Shown: piece after piece, positions 46,588 through 55,574 of the stretch
Numbering within the stretch: position 1 is the first letter of the stretch
Layout: every line of letters starts with the position of its first letter
Assembly: GCF_001414055.1 (NCBI RefSeq)
Contig: NZ_CP013002.1
Location: forward strand, 930,001-994,000
DNA from: Caulobacter henricii
Lineage (GTDB): Bacteria > Pseudomonadota > Alphaproteobacteria > Caulobacterales > Caulobacteraceae
Direction of reading: 5' to 3'
Length of the DNA: 64,000 nt
Position numbers and translations under genes: made by a program
The notes under the pieces: generated by a model
What the model was told of the DNA's origin: nothing
Database searches by the model: none
The model's input: the letters and a program-made list of their open reading frames with translations, nothing else

Positions 46588-47016
46588 ATGCAAACGGCCA
46601 CTGTTCTAGTTGGTAAAAGCAACTATCGGCCTTCCGAGGGCGAAGAGTTTATGAATGCGCGGCAGCTTGAGTACTTCAAGCAAAAGCTGCTGGACTGGAA
46701 GGACGAGATCCTCCGCGAATCCCGCGAGACGGTGGCCCATCTCCAGAAAGAAACCGAAAATCACGCCGATCTGGCCGATCGCGCGTCTTCGGAAACCGAC
46801 CGGGCGCTGGAACTGCGCACCCGTGACCGTCAACGGAAGCTGATCTCCAAGATCGACCAGGCCCTGCGCCGCGTCGAGGACGGCTCCTATGGCTATTGCG
46901 AGGAAACCGGCGAACCGATCGGCCTGGCCCGGCTTGAGGCTCGCCCTACGGCGACCCTGAGCCTGGAAGCCCAGGAGCGTCACGAGCGCCGCGAACGCGT
47001 GCACCGCGACGACTGA
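46588..47016 (+). CDS. dksA: RNA polymerase-binding transcription factor DksA
   Basis: 142 aa. It binds the secondary channel of RNA polymerase and, with ppGpp, shifts transcription in starvation. Coiled-coil around 28-85 (RQLEYFKQKLLDWKDEIL ... HLQKETENHADLADRASSETD), then the C-terminal finger region. Only one of the four usual zinc cysteines remains (YGYCEETGEPIGLARLEARP); the CxxC partner and the second pair are Thr, Ala/Thr and Ser/Glu. Such single-Cys forms are known in alphaproteobacteria. The ATG at 46588 (MQTATVLVGKSNYRP) is chosen. Ends in a strong terminator. Confidence 0.94.
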   Translation: MQTATVLVGKSNYRPSEGEEFMNARQLEYFKQKLLDWKDEILRESRETVAHLQKETENHADLADRASSETDRALELRTRDRQRKLISKIDQALRRVEDGSYGYCEETGEPIGLARLEARPTATLSLEAQERHERRERVHRDD

Positions 47017-47042
47017 TCGGCCTCAAGGCCTCTGTGTTTCAA

Positions 47043-47078
47043 GACGGCCCCGGGGGAAACCCCGGGGCCGTCATTCGT
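47043..47078 (+). terminator. intrinsic terminator of dksA
   Basis: Perfect 13-bp stem GACGGCCCCGGGG / CCCCGGGGCCGTC with a GAAA tetraloop (47043-47072), followed by a T-containing tail. Confidence 0.85.
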
Positions 47079-47194
47079 TTGAGGGGCTGCATGCCTGATG
47101 GGCAGACCAGGGCTCGGCCGCCGCCATCTCCCGGCCGCCCTTTACCTGGCTCAAGGAGTCGGGTGCACTGACCCCGCCGTCCTGGGGACCCCTG

Positions 47195-48808
47195 ATGATC
47201 AAACACCTGCTTTGCGCCCTGGCGCTGTCCTGGACCGTGGCGGCTTCCTGCCAGGCCCAGACTGTCGATCTGGATAAGGCGACGATCGCCCAGCTGCGGG
47301 CAGCGATGGACGCGGGGCAGCTGACCAGCGAGCGGCTGGTCCGGCTCAGCCTGGCCCGCATGGACGCCTATGACGACAAGGGCCCGCAGATCAATGCGGT
47401 GATCACCCGCAATCCCCGCGCCCTGGCCGAGGCGCGCGCCCTGGATGCAGAGCTGAAGGCCAAGGGCCGTCGCTCGCCCCTGCATGGCATTCCGGTGGTG
47501 CTGAAGGACAATTTCGACACCGCAGACCTCGCCACCACGGGCGGCTCGATCTTTCTGGAGGGTTCGATTCCGCCGGATGATGCCTTTCTGGTCAAAAAGC
47601 TGCGCGAGGCGGGGGCCGTGATCCTGGCCAAGGTCAATCTGTCCGAATTCGCCTCGGGCGGAGCCTATAGCTCGCTGGGCGGCCAGACCCGCAACCCGCA
47701 TGATCTGCTGCGCTCGCCCCTGGGATCGTCCGGGGGCACGGGGGCGGCCATAGCGGCAGGCTATGCGCCGCTGGGGCTGGGTACCGATACGGGGGGCTCA
47801 GTGCGCTGGCCGGCGGCGGCCAACGGCATCGTTGGGCTGCGACCCACCCACGGGTTGCTGAGCCGTGACGGTATTATTCCCCTGTCGCTCAGTTTCGATA
47901 CCGCCGGTCCCCTGGCGCGCAATGTCTCGGACGTCGCGGTCGCCCTGGGCCTGCTCGCCGGTGTGGATCCGGCCGACCCGGCAACGGCGAAGAGCCAGGG
48001 CAGGGCCCAGACGGACTACACACCCTATCTGAAGGCCGACGCCCTGAAGGGCGTGCGGATCGGCGTGGCGCGCGACTTCATGGGCCAGGATGCGGAGTTT
48101 GACTGGGTGATGGAGGCCTCCATCGCCGTGATGAAGGCGGCTGGCGCGACGATCGTCGATGTCCGCCTGCCCAGATGGCTGATCGAGTCCAAGGGCGAGT
48201 TCTATTCTGCGGTTCGGATGTCAGAGTTCCCGGTCCAGCTGCAGGCCTATCTGGCGACCCTCAAGCCCGGCTATCCCAGGACCCTGGACGAGATGATCGA
48301 GCGGTCCTATCGCCTGCCGGCCCCCCGCCCGGATGGGGCTGGACCCAATGCGACGCGGTGGTCGCTGCTGCGGCGGGAGCAGGCCTCCGTCGCCCTGACC
48401 GACCCTGCCTATACCGCTGTCCGCGACCAGGCCCTGCCGCTGGTTGTCGCCGCCCTCGACGGCGTATTCACGGCCAACAGGCTCGACGCCATCATCTATC
48501 CGCCTCTGGCGGAGCGTCCCGAACTGATCAGCCGCACCGGTGGGACGCGAGCGGCGACGCCCGGCGGCGGGGCCTCCAGCGGCACCAATCTCGCCAGCCT
48601 GTCGGGCTTCCCCGAACTGGTTGTCCCGGCCGGTTTCACCACTGATCAACTGCCCGTCGGCCTGTCGTTCATCGGCCGCGCCTTCGACGAGGGCAAGATC
48701 CTGGGGATCGGCTATGCGTTCGAACAGGCTACCCAGGCGCGACGACAGCCGGTGCATACGCCGCCGCTGAAGGGGGAGGCTCTGTCCATCGGTGCAAGGA
48801 AACCCTGA
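47195..48808 (+). CDS. exported amidase (amidase signature family)
   Basis: 537 aa. Signal peptide 1-22 (MIKHLLCALALSWTVAASCQ, cut near QA-QT). The triad is present: Lys in GIPVVLKDNFD (about 101), Ser in LGSSGGTGAAIA (about 178) and Ser in GTDTGGSVRWPA (about 202). The C-terminal VPAGFTTDQLPVGLSFIGR is typical. Secreted amidase-signature enzymes act on peptide amides or other periplasmic amides; the substrate is unknown. It is distinct from the cytoplasmic HpxY at 14451. Monocistronic after the dksA terminator. Confidence 0.9.
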   Translation: MIKHLLCALALSWTVAASCQAQTVDLDKATIAQLRAAMDAGQLTSERLVRLSLARMDAYDDKGPQINAVITRNPRALAEARALDAELKAKGRRSPLHGIPVVLKDNFDTADLATTGGSIFLEGSIPPDDAFLVKKLREAGAVILAKVNLSEFASGGAYSSLGGQTRNPHDLLRSPLGSSGGTGAAIAAGYAPLGLGTDTGGSVRWPAAANGIVGLRPTHGLLSRDGIIPLSLSFDTAGPLARNVSDVAVALGLLAGVDPADPATAKSQGRAQTDYTPYLKADALKGVRIGVARDFMGQDAEFDWVMEASIAVMKAAGATIVDVRLPRWLIESKGEFYSAVRMSEFPVQLQAYLATLKPGYPRTLDEMIERSYRLPAPRPDGAGPNATRWSLLRREQASVALTDPAYTAVRDQALPLVVAALDGVFTANRLDAIIYPPLAERPELISRTGGTRAATPGGGASSGTNLASLSGFPELVVPAGFTTDQLPVGLSFIGRAFDEGKILGIGYAFEQATQARRQPVHTPPLKGEALSIGARKP

Positions 48809-49178
48809 GCCTCGGGCCCGGCGTATCGCGAGTGTTTGGGCGACTGATCCTTGGTCTGACGAAAATGGGTGAGGTTCGAATGGCCCTGGATGCAGGCGTG
48901 GGGCGATGCTTTTAGGTTCTGCCGGGCTGGAAAGTAGAGTGCGTTGCGACCTTGACTAATGTGTAGGTCTCAATTCATGCGTGTGGATACTTGGAGTCGT
49001 GTCAAAATGCAGATGCTAGGTCCATCTACAAACCATGAGCCGCCTGCCAGTTTGCGTGTTCCCTAAAGCCTCGAACGGCCCCAGTCTGAGGCCTAACGGT
49101 GACAAGAGGCTTGCTCGCCGGTGCAATCAGTAGCTTGAAGTCTTTGGCCTGTAGGCTCCCCCCTCAAGCGAGGATTTA
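48809..49178. other. 370-bp intergenic region without a gene
   Basis: Holds no frame with coding character and no repeat or hairpin I can identify. It is less G+C-rich than its surroundings, notably 48950-49050. It presumably carries the promoter of the histidine kinase gene, whose ribosome site GAGGA lies at about 49169-49173. Confidence 0.5.
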
Positions 49179-51884
49179 ATGAGTTTGGATGAGCCCGAGC
49201 GCTGGTTCACTCAGGCCGGCAGGCTGACGCCGGTCGGGGCGTGGGCCTATGACGTGCAGGCCGGGCAATTCCACTGGTCGCAAGAGGCCCTTCACATTCT
49301 GGGGCGGCCATCGGTCCCGCCCGAAGAGACTCTGGACGCTTTTCTGAACGGCTGCGCTCCCCAAGAGCGACCCGCTCTGGTCCTAGCCCTGCAACGGGCC
49401 CATCAGCATGGCCACGCTCTTGAGCATCAGTTCGCCATGGACGGTCCTGATGGAGCCGCGAGGCTGCTGGCGCTCAGGGGCGCTGGCCAGCGCGAGGCTG
49501 ACGGCTCGATCGCCGTCCTCTACGGCACCGTGCAGGACGTCACGCATCTCCAGCTCTCTGACGCTCAACTCCGCGCCAGCGAAGCCCGGCACCGGCTGAT
49601 TGTCGAGAACAGCCAGGATCCGGTTTTGTGGGTTGGTGGCAGTGGCGGAATCGAGTTCGCGTCGCCGTCCATCCAGCGGTGGGGTTTTCGGTCAAAAGAT
49701 CTGGTCGGGCAACGATTAGGGACCTTCCTTCACCCGGAGGATCGACATGGGGTGCTGGGCTGGTTCGATGGATTGATTGCGGGCCAGGTTGAGGACGACA
49801 CCGGGCTTCATGCGTTCCGCTGCCTCGACGCCAGCGGTCAGGCGATCTGGCTTGAGGCCAGACCGGGCGTGGTCCGCGACAGCGGGGGCCAGATCTCCGG
49901 TGTTGTATTGACGCTTCATGACGTCACCCAGAGGCGGGAGCTGGAGCGCACCACGCGGGAACAGGCCGAACTGGTGGAAGCCGCGTTTCAGCAGGCGGTC
50001 TCCGGCAAGGCGCTTCTCGATCTGGACTTGCGCTGCCTCAAGGTCAATCCGGCCCTCTGTACGATGGTCGGCCTGGCTGAGGCTGACCTGATCCAGACCC
50101 GATTCGAACGCCTTATGCACCCTGACGAAGTTGGCGTGGCGGAGGAGGGCGTGGCCCGGCTCCGGAGCGGAGAGATCCGCAGCTACCAAGTGGACCGCCG
50201 TTACCGTCACACCAATGGCTCCTATGTGCCGGTGCGCGTGAGTGTGTCTTTGGTTCGCGATTTTGAAGGTTCAACCCAGCACCTGCTGGTCGAGGCTGAG
50301 GATCGGTCGGAGTATGTCGCCGCCAGTGCGGCTCGCCGCGAAAGTGAGGCGCTCTATCGGTTGCTGGCCGAAAACATCGGGGACATCGTTATAAAGAACA
50401 ATATTGATGGAATAATTGAATATGTATCTCCATCAATAAAACGTCTTACGGGTCTCGATCCGGACAAGTGGATCGGAAAACACCTGAATGACCGTATCGT
50501 TGTCGACAAGGAATTCCGTACGCCCAAGTTTACCGAGAACGAAAAGCCGTTGCCAACGGGGCGTGATAACGAGTTTCAATACCGTCGGGCAGATGGGTCC
50601 ATGGGCTGGGTACAGAGCAATCCAACAATCCTTCGCGAACCGGATGGCCGTCCGGCCGGGATGATGTCGGTCCTGCGCGACGTGACCGAACGTCGGGCGA
50701 TCGAGGACGAGTTGCGGCGCAAGACCGCCGAGGCCGAAGCGGCCGTGCAGGCCAAAGCCGAATTTCTGGCGAATATGAGCCACGAGATCAGGACGCCGCT
50801 AACGGCCGTTATCGGTTTTGGCGACCTGCTGGCCAAGATGTTGGAACTCCCTGAAAAGGCGCAACTCTATGCCCAGCGGATCGCCAGTTCTGGCGAGGCT
50901 CTGCTGGGGATCGTCAACAGTGTCCTGGACTTTTCCCGGGTGGAGGCCGGTGAGGTTGAACTGCAGCGCCAGTCGACCGATCCGATGGATCTGGCGAGCC
51001 AGATTCTCGACCAGTTCCGGGACAAGGCGGCAGCCAAGGGTTTGGCCCTGTCCCTCGAGGTCGAGGAGCCGCTTCCCGCTGCGGTGCTGGCCGACCGGGG
51101 GCGCCTCGGGCAAGTGATTACCAACCTGCTGGCCAACGCGATCAAGTTTACGCGCCAGGGCGGGATTACGATTCGGCTCGGCTATGATCTGTCAGACCAG
51201 AGCCTCCACGTTTCAGTGGTCGATACCGGAATCGGAATTCCACCGGGACAGTGCGGGCGACTCTTTGAACGCTTTACCCAGATCGATGGTTCGCACACCC
51301 GTCAGTTTGGCGGGGTTGGCCTGGGCCTGGCTATTTCGCGCGGCCTTGTCGAGGTCATGGGCGGGGAAATCCGGGTCGAGAGCGAGGAAGGTGTGGGTTC
51401 GACCTTCCGGTTTACGGTGCATGCCCCGGTCGACATCTCCGGCCAGGACAGCACCGCCGATGTTGCGCAGAACCATGATGTCGAGGCGATCCGGATTCTG
51501 GTCGTCGACGATGTGGCTGTGAACCGCGAACTGATCGCAGCGATGCTGGAGCCATTTCAGCTGAGGCTGACGGAGGCCGAAGATGGTCAGGCTGCGATCG
51601 ATACCGCTGATCGCGAGCCCTTCGACCTGATCCTGATGGATCTCCAGATGCCCCGCATGAACGGGTTGTCGGCGACAAAGATCATTCGGGCCCGATCGAA
51701 ACTGAACAGCCGGACGCCGATCCTTGCCCTGAGTGCCAACGTACTCCCGCAGCATGTGGACGAATGCCTCTGCGCCGGAATGAACGACCATGTCGGCAAG
51801 CCGATCAATGCCGGGGAGCTGCTCAGCAAGATCGAGCAGTGGACGCGGTCCGAAGATCCCGGGGCTGAGCCGTCCAGCACCTGA
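49179..51884 (+). CDS. multi-PAS hybrid sensor histidine kinase
   Basis: 901 aa, no membrane segment, so a cytoplasmic sensor. Four PAS-like domains (about 10-125, 135-255, 268-380, 392-505), a short coiled coil, HisKA with FLANMSHEIRTPLTAVIGF (phospho-His about 538), HATPase with NLLANAIKFT, DTGIGIPPG and GGVGLGLAISRGLVEVMGG, then a receiver (about 770-890) with VVDDVAVNRE, phospho-Asp in LILMDLQMPRMNG and Lys in VGKPIN. It signals to an unknown phosphotransferase or to a regulator such as the lone receiver at 52576. An AT-rich patch at 50391-50450 in the fourth PAS is out of keeping with the rest. Confidence 0.94.
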   Translation: MSLDEPERWFTQAGRLTPVGAWAYDVQAGQFHWSQEALHILGRPSVPPEETLDAFLNGCAPQERPALVLALQRAHQHGHALEHQFAMDGPDGAARLLALRGAGQREADGSIAVLYGTVQDVTHLQLSDAQLRASEARHRLIVENSQDPVLWVGGSGGIEFASPSIQRWGFRSKDLVGQRLGTFLHPEDRHGVLGWFDGLIAGQVEDDTGLHAFRCLDASGQAIWLEARPGVVRDSGGQISGVVLTLHDVTQRRELERTTREQAELVEAAFQQAVSGKALLDLDLRCLKVNPALCTMVGLAEADLIQTRFERLMHPDEVGVAEEGVARLRSGEIRSYQVDRRYRHTNGSYVPVRVSVSLVRDFEGSTQHLLVEAEDRSEYVAASAARRESEALYRLLAENIGDIVIKNNIDGIIEYVSPSIKRLTGLDPDKWIGKHLNDRIVVDKEFRTPKFTENEKPLPTGRDNEFQYRRADGSMGWVQSNPTILREPDGRPAGMMSVLRDVTERRAIEDELRRKTAEAEAAVQAKAEFLANMSHEIRTPLTAVIGFGDLLAKMLELPEKAQLYAQRIASSGEALLGIVNSVLDFSRVEAGEVELQRQSTDPMDLASQILDQFRDKAAAKGLALSLEVEEPLPAAVLADRGRLGQVITNLLANAIKFTRQGGITIRLGYDLSDQSLHVSVVDTGIGIPPGQCGRLFERFTQIDGSHTRQFGGVGLGLAISRGLVEVMGGEIRVESEEGVGSTFRFTVHAPVDISGQDSTADVAQNHDVEAIRILVVDDVAVNRELIAAMLEPFQLRLTEAEDGQAAIDTADREPFDLILMDLQMPRMNGLSATKIIRARSKLNSRTPILALSANVLPQHVDECLCAGMNDHVGKPINAGELLSKIEQWTRSEDPGAEPSST

Positions 51885-51904
51885 CGAGACCAAGGCTCAA
51901 TCAT

Positions 51905-52519
51905 TTACCACAGGGTCTTTGCAGCCCGCTCTGGCCAGCCGCGGTCATAGGCCTCGCCCCCGACCTCACCGGCCGTGACTGCCGCCAGCATGGCCCCCGG
52001 TGAGGGCAGGGTGGCCGGATCGACCTGGCTTTCGGCCTTCCACAGCCCGGACCGCACGATGGCCCGGGCACACTGGAAATAGGCCTCCTGCACGGTGATC
52101 ACCATGGCACTGCGCGGGGCCTGGCCGTCGACGGCGAAACTGGCCAGCAGGGCGGGGTCAGCACTGATCACCGCCTGGCCATTGACCCGGAAGGTCGTGC
52201 CCGAGCCCGGGATCAGGAACAGCAGGGCGACCCGGGGATCCCGCACCACATTGCGCAGGCTGTCGAGGCGGTTGTTGCCGCGACGGTCAGGCAGGATCAG
52301 GGTCTGTGGATCAGCGACGCGCACAAAGCCCGGCCTGTCGCCGCGCGGACTGCAATCCAGGCCCTCGGGGCCGAGTGTCGCCAGGGCGACAAAGGGCGAG
52401 GCCTCGATCAGGGTCCGATAGTGTGGGGTAATGGTCGTTGACACCTTGACCAGGGCCGCGCTGACGGGCGGGGTGTCATAGAGCGCGTCCAGCGCCTCGA
52501 GGCTGTCGATCACGCTCAT
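51905..52519 (-). CDS. FMN-dependent PPOX-type flavoprotein
   Basis: 204 aa with a pyridoxamine-phosphate-oxidase-like split barrel: FVALATLGPEGLDCSPRGDRPG (about 47-68), PDRRGNNRLDSLRNVVRDPR (about 81-100), VALLFLIPGSGTTFRVNG. Matches the family of stand-alone FMN or F420 PPOX proteins (MSMEG_1061-type) of unknown substrate. The ATG at 52519 has a near-perfect AGGAGGG 7 nt upstream; an ATG at 52534 is not used. It converges on the histidine kinase gene. Confidence 0.88.
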   Translation of the reverse strand: MSVIDSLEALDALYDTPPVSAALVKVSTTITPHYRTLIEASPFVALATLGPEGLDCSPRGDRPGFVRVADPQTLILPDRRGNNRLDSLRNVVRDPRVALLFLIPGSGTTFRVNGQAVISADPALLASFAVDGQAPRSAMVITVQEAYFQCARAIVRSGLWKAESQVDPATLPSPGAMLAAVTAGEVGGEAYDRGWPERAAKTLW

Positions 52520-52575
52520 GGTGCCCTCCTGCATCCGGGGCTGAGCCTAGAGGTCCGGCGCGCCCGGCGAAAGCG

Positions 52576-52938
52576 TCAGGCGGTAAAGACTCGCGCGCAA
52601 GCCTCGGCGAGGTGGCGCGGCGAGATCGGCTTGCCGACCACGGGCGGCTCGCGGCCTCGCACCAGTTCGGCATTGCCGGTGACATAGACGACCGGGATAT
52701 CGCCTAGCTGTTGCTGGATGGCTTCGACCGCCTCGACCCCGGTGCCGCCGACGATGCGATAATCCGCTGTGATCAGGTCCGGACGCCGAGCCATGGCCTT
52801 CTTCAGGGCGTCCTGCGGGCTTTCGGCGATGTCGAAGCTGGTAAAGCCCTGTTCAGCCAGCAGGGCTTCCATCTCGAAGGCGATCAAAATCTCGTCCTCG
52901 ATGATCAGGGCATGTCGGGCTTTCATGTGCACGGTCAT
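52576..52938 (-). CDS. single-domain response regulator
   Basis: 120-aa receiver with no output domain. Acidic pocket ALIIEDEILIAFEME (about 10-24), phospho-acceptor Asp in PDLITADYRIVGGTG (about 59), Thr in VYVTGN (about 90) and Lys in VVGKPIS (about 103). It would relay or buffer phosphate in a phosphorelay, or bind a partner directly. The hybrid kinase 0.7 kb away is a possible partner but is on the other strand. Confidence 0.92.
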   Translation of the reverse strand: MTVHMKARHALIIEDEILIAFEMEALLAEQGFTSFDIAESPQDALKKAMARRPDLITADYRIVGGTGVEAVEAIQQQLGDIPVVYVTGNAELVRGREPPVVGKPISPRHLAEACARVFTA

Positions 52939-53207
52939 TTGCCGCCGCCTTCATTAACGTCCCGTCCTAACTTCAACGCCCGGCCAAGCTTGCGCGCCAG
53001 TCTCATTTTCGTGATCTGACGAATTATTGCCTCAATCAGTGGCCCTGTCCCAGATTCTGCGGGCTGGTTCCCCAGTCTGGGTAGGCGACGCGGTGGGGCG
53101 ATCCGCGCTATGCAGGTGAAAAGTCCGAAGCAGGACGGCGGGAGATGGCGATTGTCCGTCGCTGCCGTCATGCTTGCGGCCCAGTTCAGCGCAGGAATCG
53201 CCCAGTC

Positions 53208-54017
53208 ATGTCTCAAGACGCCCCCCTGATCCTGACCGAAAAGCGCGGTCACATCGCCATCCTCACCCTGAACCGTCCCGAGGCCATGAACGCCCTGGGG
53301 GCGCCCGGCGACGGCGACCAGGTGGCGGCCGCCTGCGAGGCGATCAATGATGACCAGGATATCCGCTGCGTGATTCTGACCGGCGCGGGCCGGGCCTTCT
53401 CGGCCGGCGGCGACGTCAAGGCGATGAAGGCCCGCGAGGGCGCGTTCGGCGGCAATGGCGTCAAGGTCCGCGACGGCTATCGCAAGAACATCCACCGCAT
53501 CGTCCGCGCCATCTATGGCCTGGAGGTTCCCTCGATCGCCGCCGTTAATGGCGCGGCCATCGGCCTGGGCTGCGACGTGGCCTGCATGACCGACATCCGC
53601 ATCGGGGCCGACACCGCCAAGTTCGGCGTCACCTTCCTGAAACTGGGCCTGATTCCCGGCGACGGCGGGGCCTGGCTGATGCCGCGCACCATCGGCATGA
53701 GCCGAGCCGCCGAGCTGCTGTTCACCGGCGACGTCATCGACGCGGCCAAGGCCGCCGAATGGGGCCTGATCAGCAAGGCCGTGCCGGCCGACACCCTCAT
53801 GGATGAAGCCCTGGCCCTGGCCACGCGGATTGCGGCCCAGCCGCCGCACGCCCTGCGCATGGCCAAGAGCCTGCTCAAGCACGGCACGACCGCCAGCTAC
53901 GACACCCTGATGGAGATGAGCGCGGCCGCCCAGGCCATCGCCCACCACACCGAGGACCACATGGAAGGCGTCGACGCGATCCTCGAAAAGCGCGCGCCGG
54001 TGTTCAAGGGCGCCTGA
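53208..54017 (+). CDS. enoyl-CoA hydratase/isomerase family protein
   Basis: 269-aa crotonase-fold protein. It likely hydrates or isomerises an acyl-CoA in fatty-acid or aromatic degradation. The oxyanion-hole segments RAFSAGGDVKAMKAR (about 63-77) and VNGAAIGLGCDVACMTDIR (about 117-135) are clear. Acid residues at the usual positions (LGLIPGDGGAWLMPRTIG, about 146-163) include Asp rather than the first catalytic Glu, so isomerase-like chemistry is possible. The ATG at 53208 begins MSQDAPLILTEKRG; the next gene starts 4 bp after its stop. Confidence 0.92.
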   Translation: MSQDAPLILTEKRGHIAILTLNRPEAMNALGAPGDGDQVAAACEAINDDQDIRCVILTGAGRAFSAGGDVKAMKAREGAFGGNGVKVRDGYRKNIHRIVRAIYGLEVPSIAAVNGAAIGLGCDVACMTDIRIGADTAKFGVTFLKLGLIPGDGGAWLMPRTIGMSRAAELLFTGDVIDAAKAAEWGLISKAVPADTLMDEALALATRIAAQPPHALRMAKSLLKHGTTASYDTLMEMSAAAQAIAHHTEDHMEGVDAILEKRAPVFKGA

Positions 54018-54021
54018 GGTC

Positions 54022-54672
54022 ATGGGCAAGGAAGCGCGGGGCGTCTGGGGCCATCTGTCGGACGGGGACTGCGAGGGCAAGCTCCTGTGGGAGTTTCCCA
54101 AGCTGATCTTCCGCGGAGCCCATCGCGGCATCTATCAGGGCCACGCCCTGCGCTACATCAAGGTCGAGGGCAATGACCTCGTCCTGAACGACGGCACCCG
54201 GTTCGAGCTGGAGCCGGGCGAAGCCGACAAGTGGCTGCACGCCATCCTCAACCCGCCGGGGCGGCTGGACAAGCTGGGCGTCAAGCCCGGCCAGACGGTC
54301 GTGGTGCTGGCGCTTGAGGATGAAGAGTTCCTGGAAGAGCTCTCCACCCGGGTCGAGCCCGTCGAGGCCGAGGAGGACATCGACCTGCTGTTCCTCGGCG
54401 TCGAGGACCTGGCCGATTTCGATCAGCTGGAAGACCTGATCGGCGGGCTGGGTCCCAAGGGCGCGATCTGGATCGTGGCCCAGAAGGGCAAGGGCGCGCC
54501 GCTGAAGGACACCGAGATCCTGGCCGCCGCGCGCGGTCAGGGTCTGGTCGACACCAAGGTCTGCAGCTTCTCCAAGACCCATTCGGCCCTGCGCTTCGTC
54601 AAGCGCAAGGCCGGTCCGCCGGCAGCGAGCAAGCCGGTCGAGGATGACGCCGGCTTCGACGACGAGATCTGA
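54022..54672 (+). CDS. DUF3052-like protein with an extra N-terminal domain
   Basis: 216 aa. Residues 88-200 match the DUF3052 pattern: LDKLGVKPGQTVVVLALEDEEF, then LLFLGVEDLADFDQLEDLI, KGAIWIVAQKGKGAPLKDTEI and VDTKVCSFSKTHSALRFVKRK. The first 85 residues (GVWGHLSDGDCEGKLLWEF ... RFELEPGEADKWLHAILNPP) form a separate domain I do not recognise. The end is acidic and flexible. Function unknown; probably cytosolic. It follows the hydratase by 4 bp, so the two are likely co-transcribed. Confidence 0.82.
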   Translation: MGKEARGVWGHLSDGDCEGKLLWEFPKLIFRGAHRGIYQGHALRYIKVEGNDLVLNDGTRFELEPGEADKWLHAILNPPGRLDKLGVKPGQTVVVLALEDEEFLEELSTRVEPVEAEEDIDLLFLGVEDLADFDQLEDLIGGLGPKGAIWIVAQKGKGAPLKDTEILAAARGQGLVDTKVCSFSKTHSALRFVKRKAGPPAASKPVEDDAGFDDEI

Positions 54673-54687
54673 GGGCAGGGAAGGGCG

Positions 54688-55539
54688 ATGTTTCCAGTCC
54701 GGCGCATTCGTCCTTCCCGGCTTCTCGCCCCCTATGTGAAGGCGTTCGAGGAGCGCAGCCGCAGACTGGACGCCACGGTGGTGCTGCGCCCGCTGCCAGC
54801 ACGGACCGAGCAGTTCCTCGAATTCTATCTCGCCGACCGCTATCGGGTGCGTGACATCGCGTCCGGGGCGGTAGAGGCCGCGCCAGACATCGTTCTGGTC
54901 GGGCTGCAGACCTATCGCCGGGTCGATGTGCTGCTCGGCGGGGACCTCAACCTATTCACGATCCAGTTCACGCCGACCGGCTTTTCCAGTCTGTTTGGTC
55001 AGGCTGCGGCCTCGCTCACCGACAGGGCCCATGACGGCCGGGATGTCCTGGGTTCGGAGATCGCCCTGATCGCCGAACAGCTGGAGGCGGCACCGGATCT
55101 CGCGGCCCGGGCGGCCATTGCCGAGGCCTGGCTGGGCGGCAGGGCGATCCCTCTGACGGCCGACCCCATTGCCTGGGCGGCGCGCCGCATGACGGCCCTG
55201 CACGGCAGCGTCCGTGTGGCAGACCTGGCCGAGGCCGTGGACCTGGGCGAGCGCCAGTTCGAGCGGCGGTTCACCCGGGCGGTTGGGGTCTCGCCCAAGC
55301 GCTATGCCCGGGTCCTGCGGTTCCGCGAGGCCCTGCGCCTGAAGGCTGAAGGGGCCGAACCGAGCTGGGCGGCGGTGGCCCAGGCGGCGGGCTATGTCGA
55401 TCAGGCCCACATGATCCACGAGTTCAGGGCCCTGGCCGGCGACACGCCCGAGCGTCTGCTGGCGACCATGGCCCCGGCTCTGGAAACCGTTCTGCCGGGT
55501 GTCGGAAATCTACAATCGGGCCGAAACGCGACCGCCTAG
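54688..55539 (+). CDS. AraC-family transcriptional regulator
   Basis: 283 aa. The N-terminal region (1-165) is a beta-rich ligand domain of the DUF6597 kind (VLRPLPARTEQFLEFYLADRY, then NLFTIQFTPTGFSSLFGQ). C-terminal AraC-type double helix-turn-helix (about 180-260), with VADLAEAVDLGERQFERRFT and VAQAAGYVDQAHMIHEFRALAG. It starts 15 bp after the DUF3052-like gene and may be in the same transcript. The next gene, encoding a SnoaL-like protein, could be a target. Confidence 0.9.
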   Translation: MFPVRRIRPSRLLAPYVKAFEERSRRLDATVVLRPLPARTEQFLEFYLADRYRVRDIASGAVEAAPDIVLVGLQTYRRVDVLLGGDLNLFTIQFTPTGFSSLFGQAAASLTDRAHDGRDVLGSEIALIAEQLEAAPDLAARAAIAEAWLGGRAIPLTADPIAWAARRMTALHGSVRVADLAEAVDLGERQFERRFTRAVGVSPKRYARVLRFREALRLKAEGAEPSWAAVAQAAGYVDQAHMIHEFRALAGDTPERLLATMAPALETVLPGVGNLQSGRNATA

Positions 55540-55574
55540 TCTGCCCGCCATCGAGCATGGCTGGAGCTGGACGG

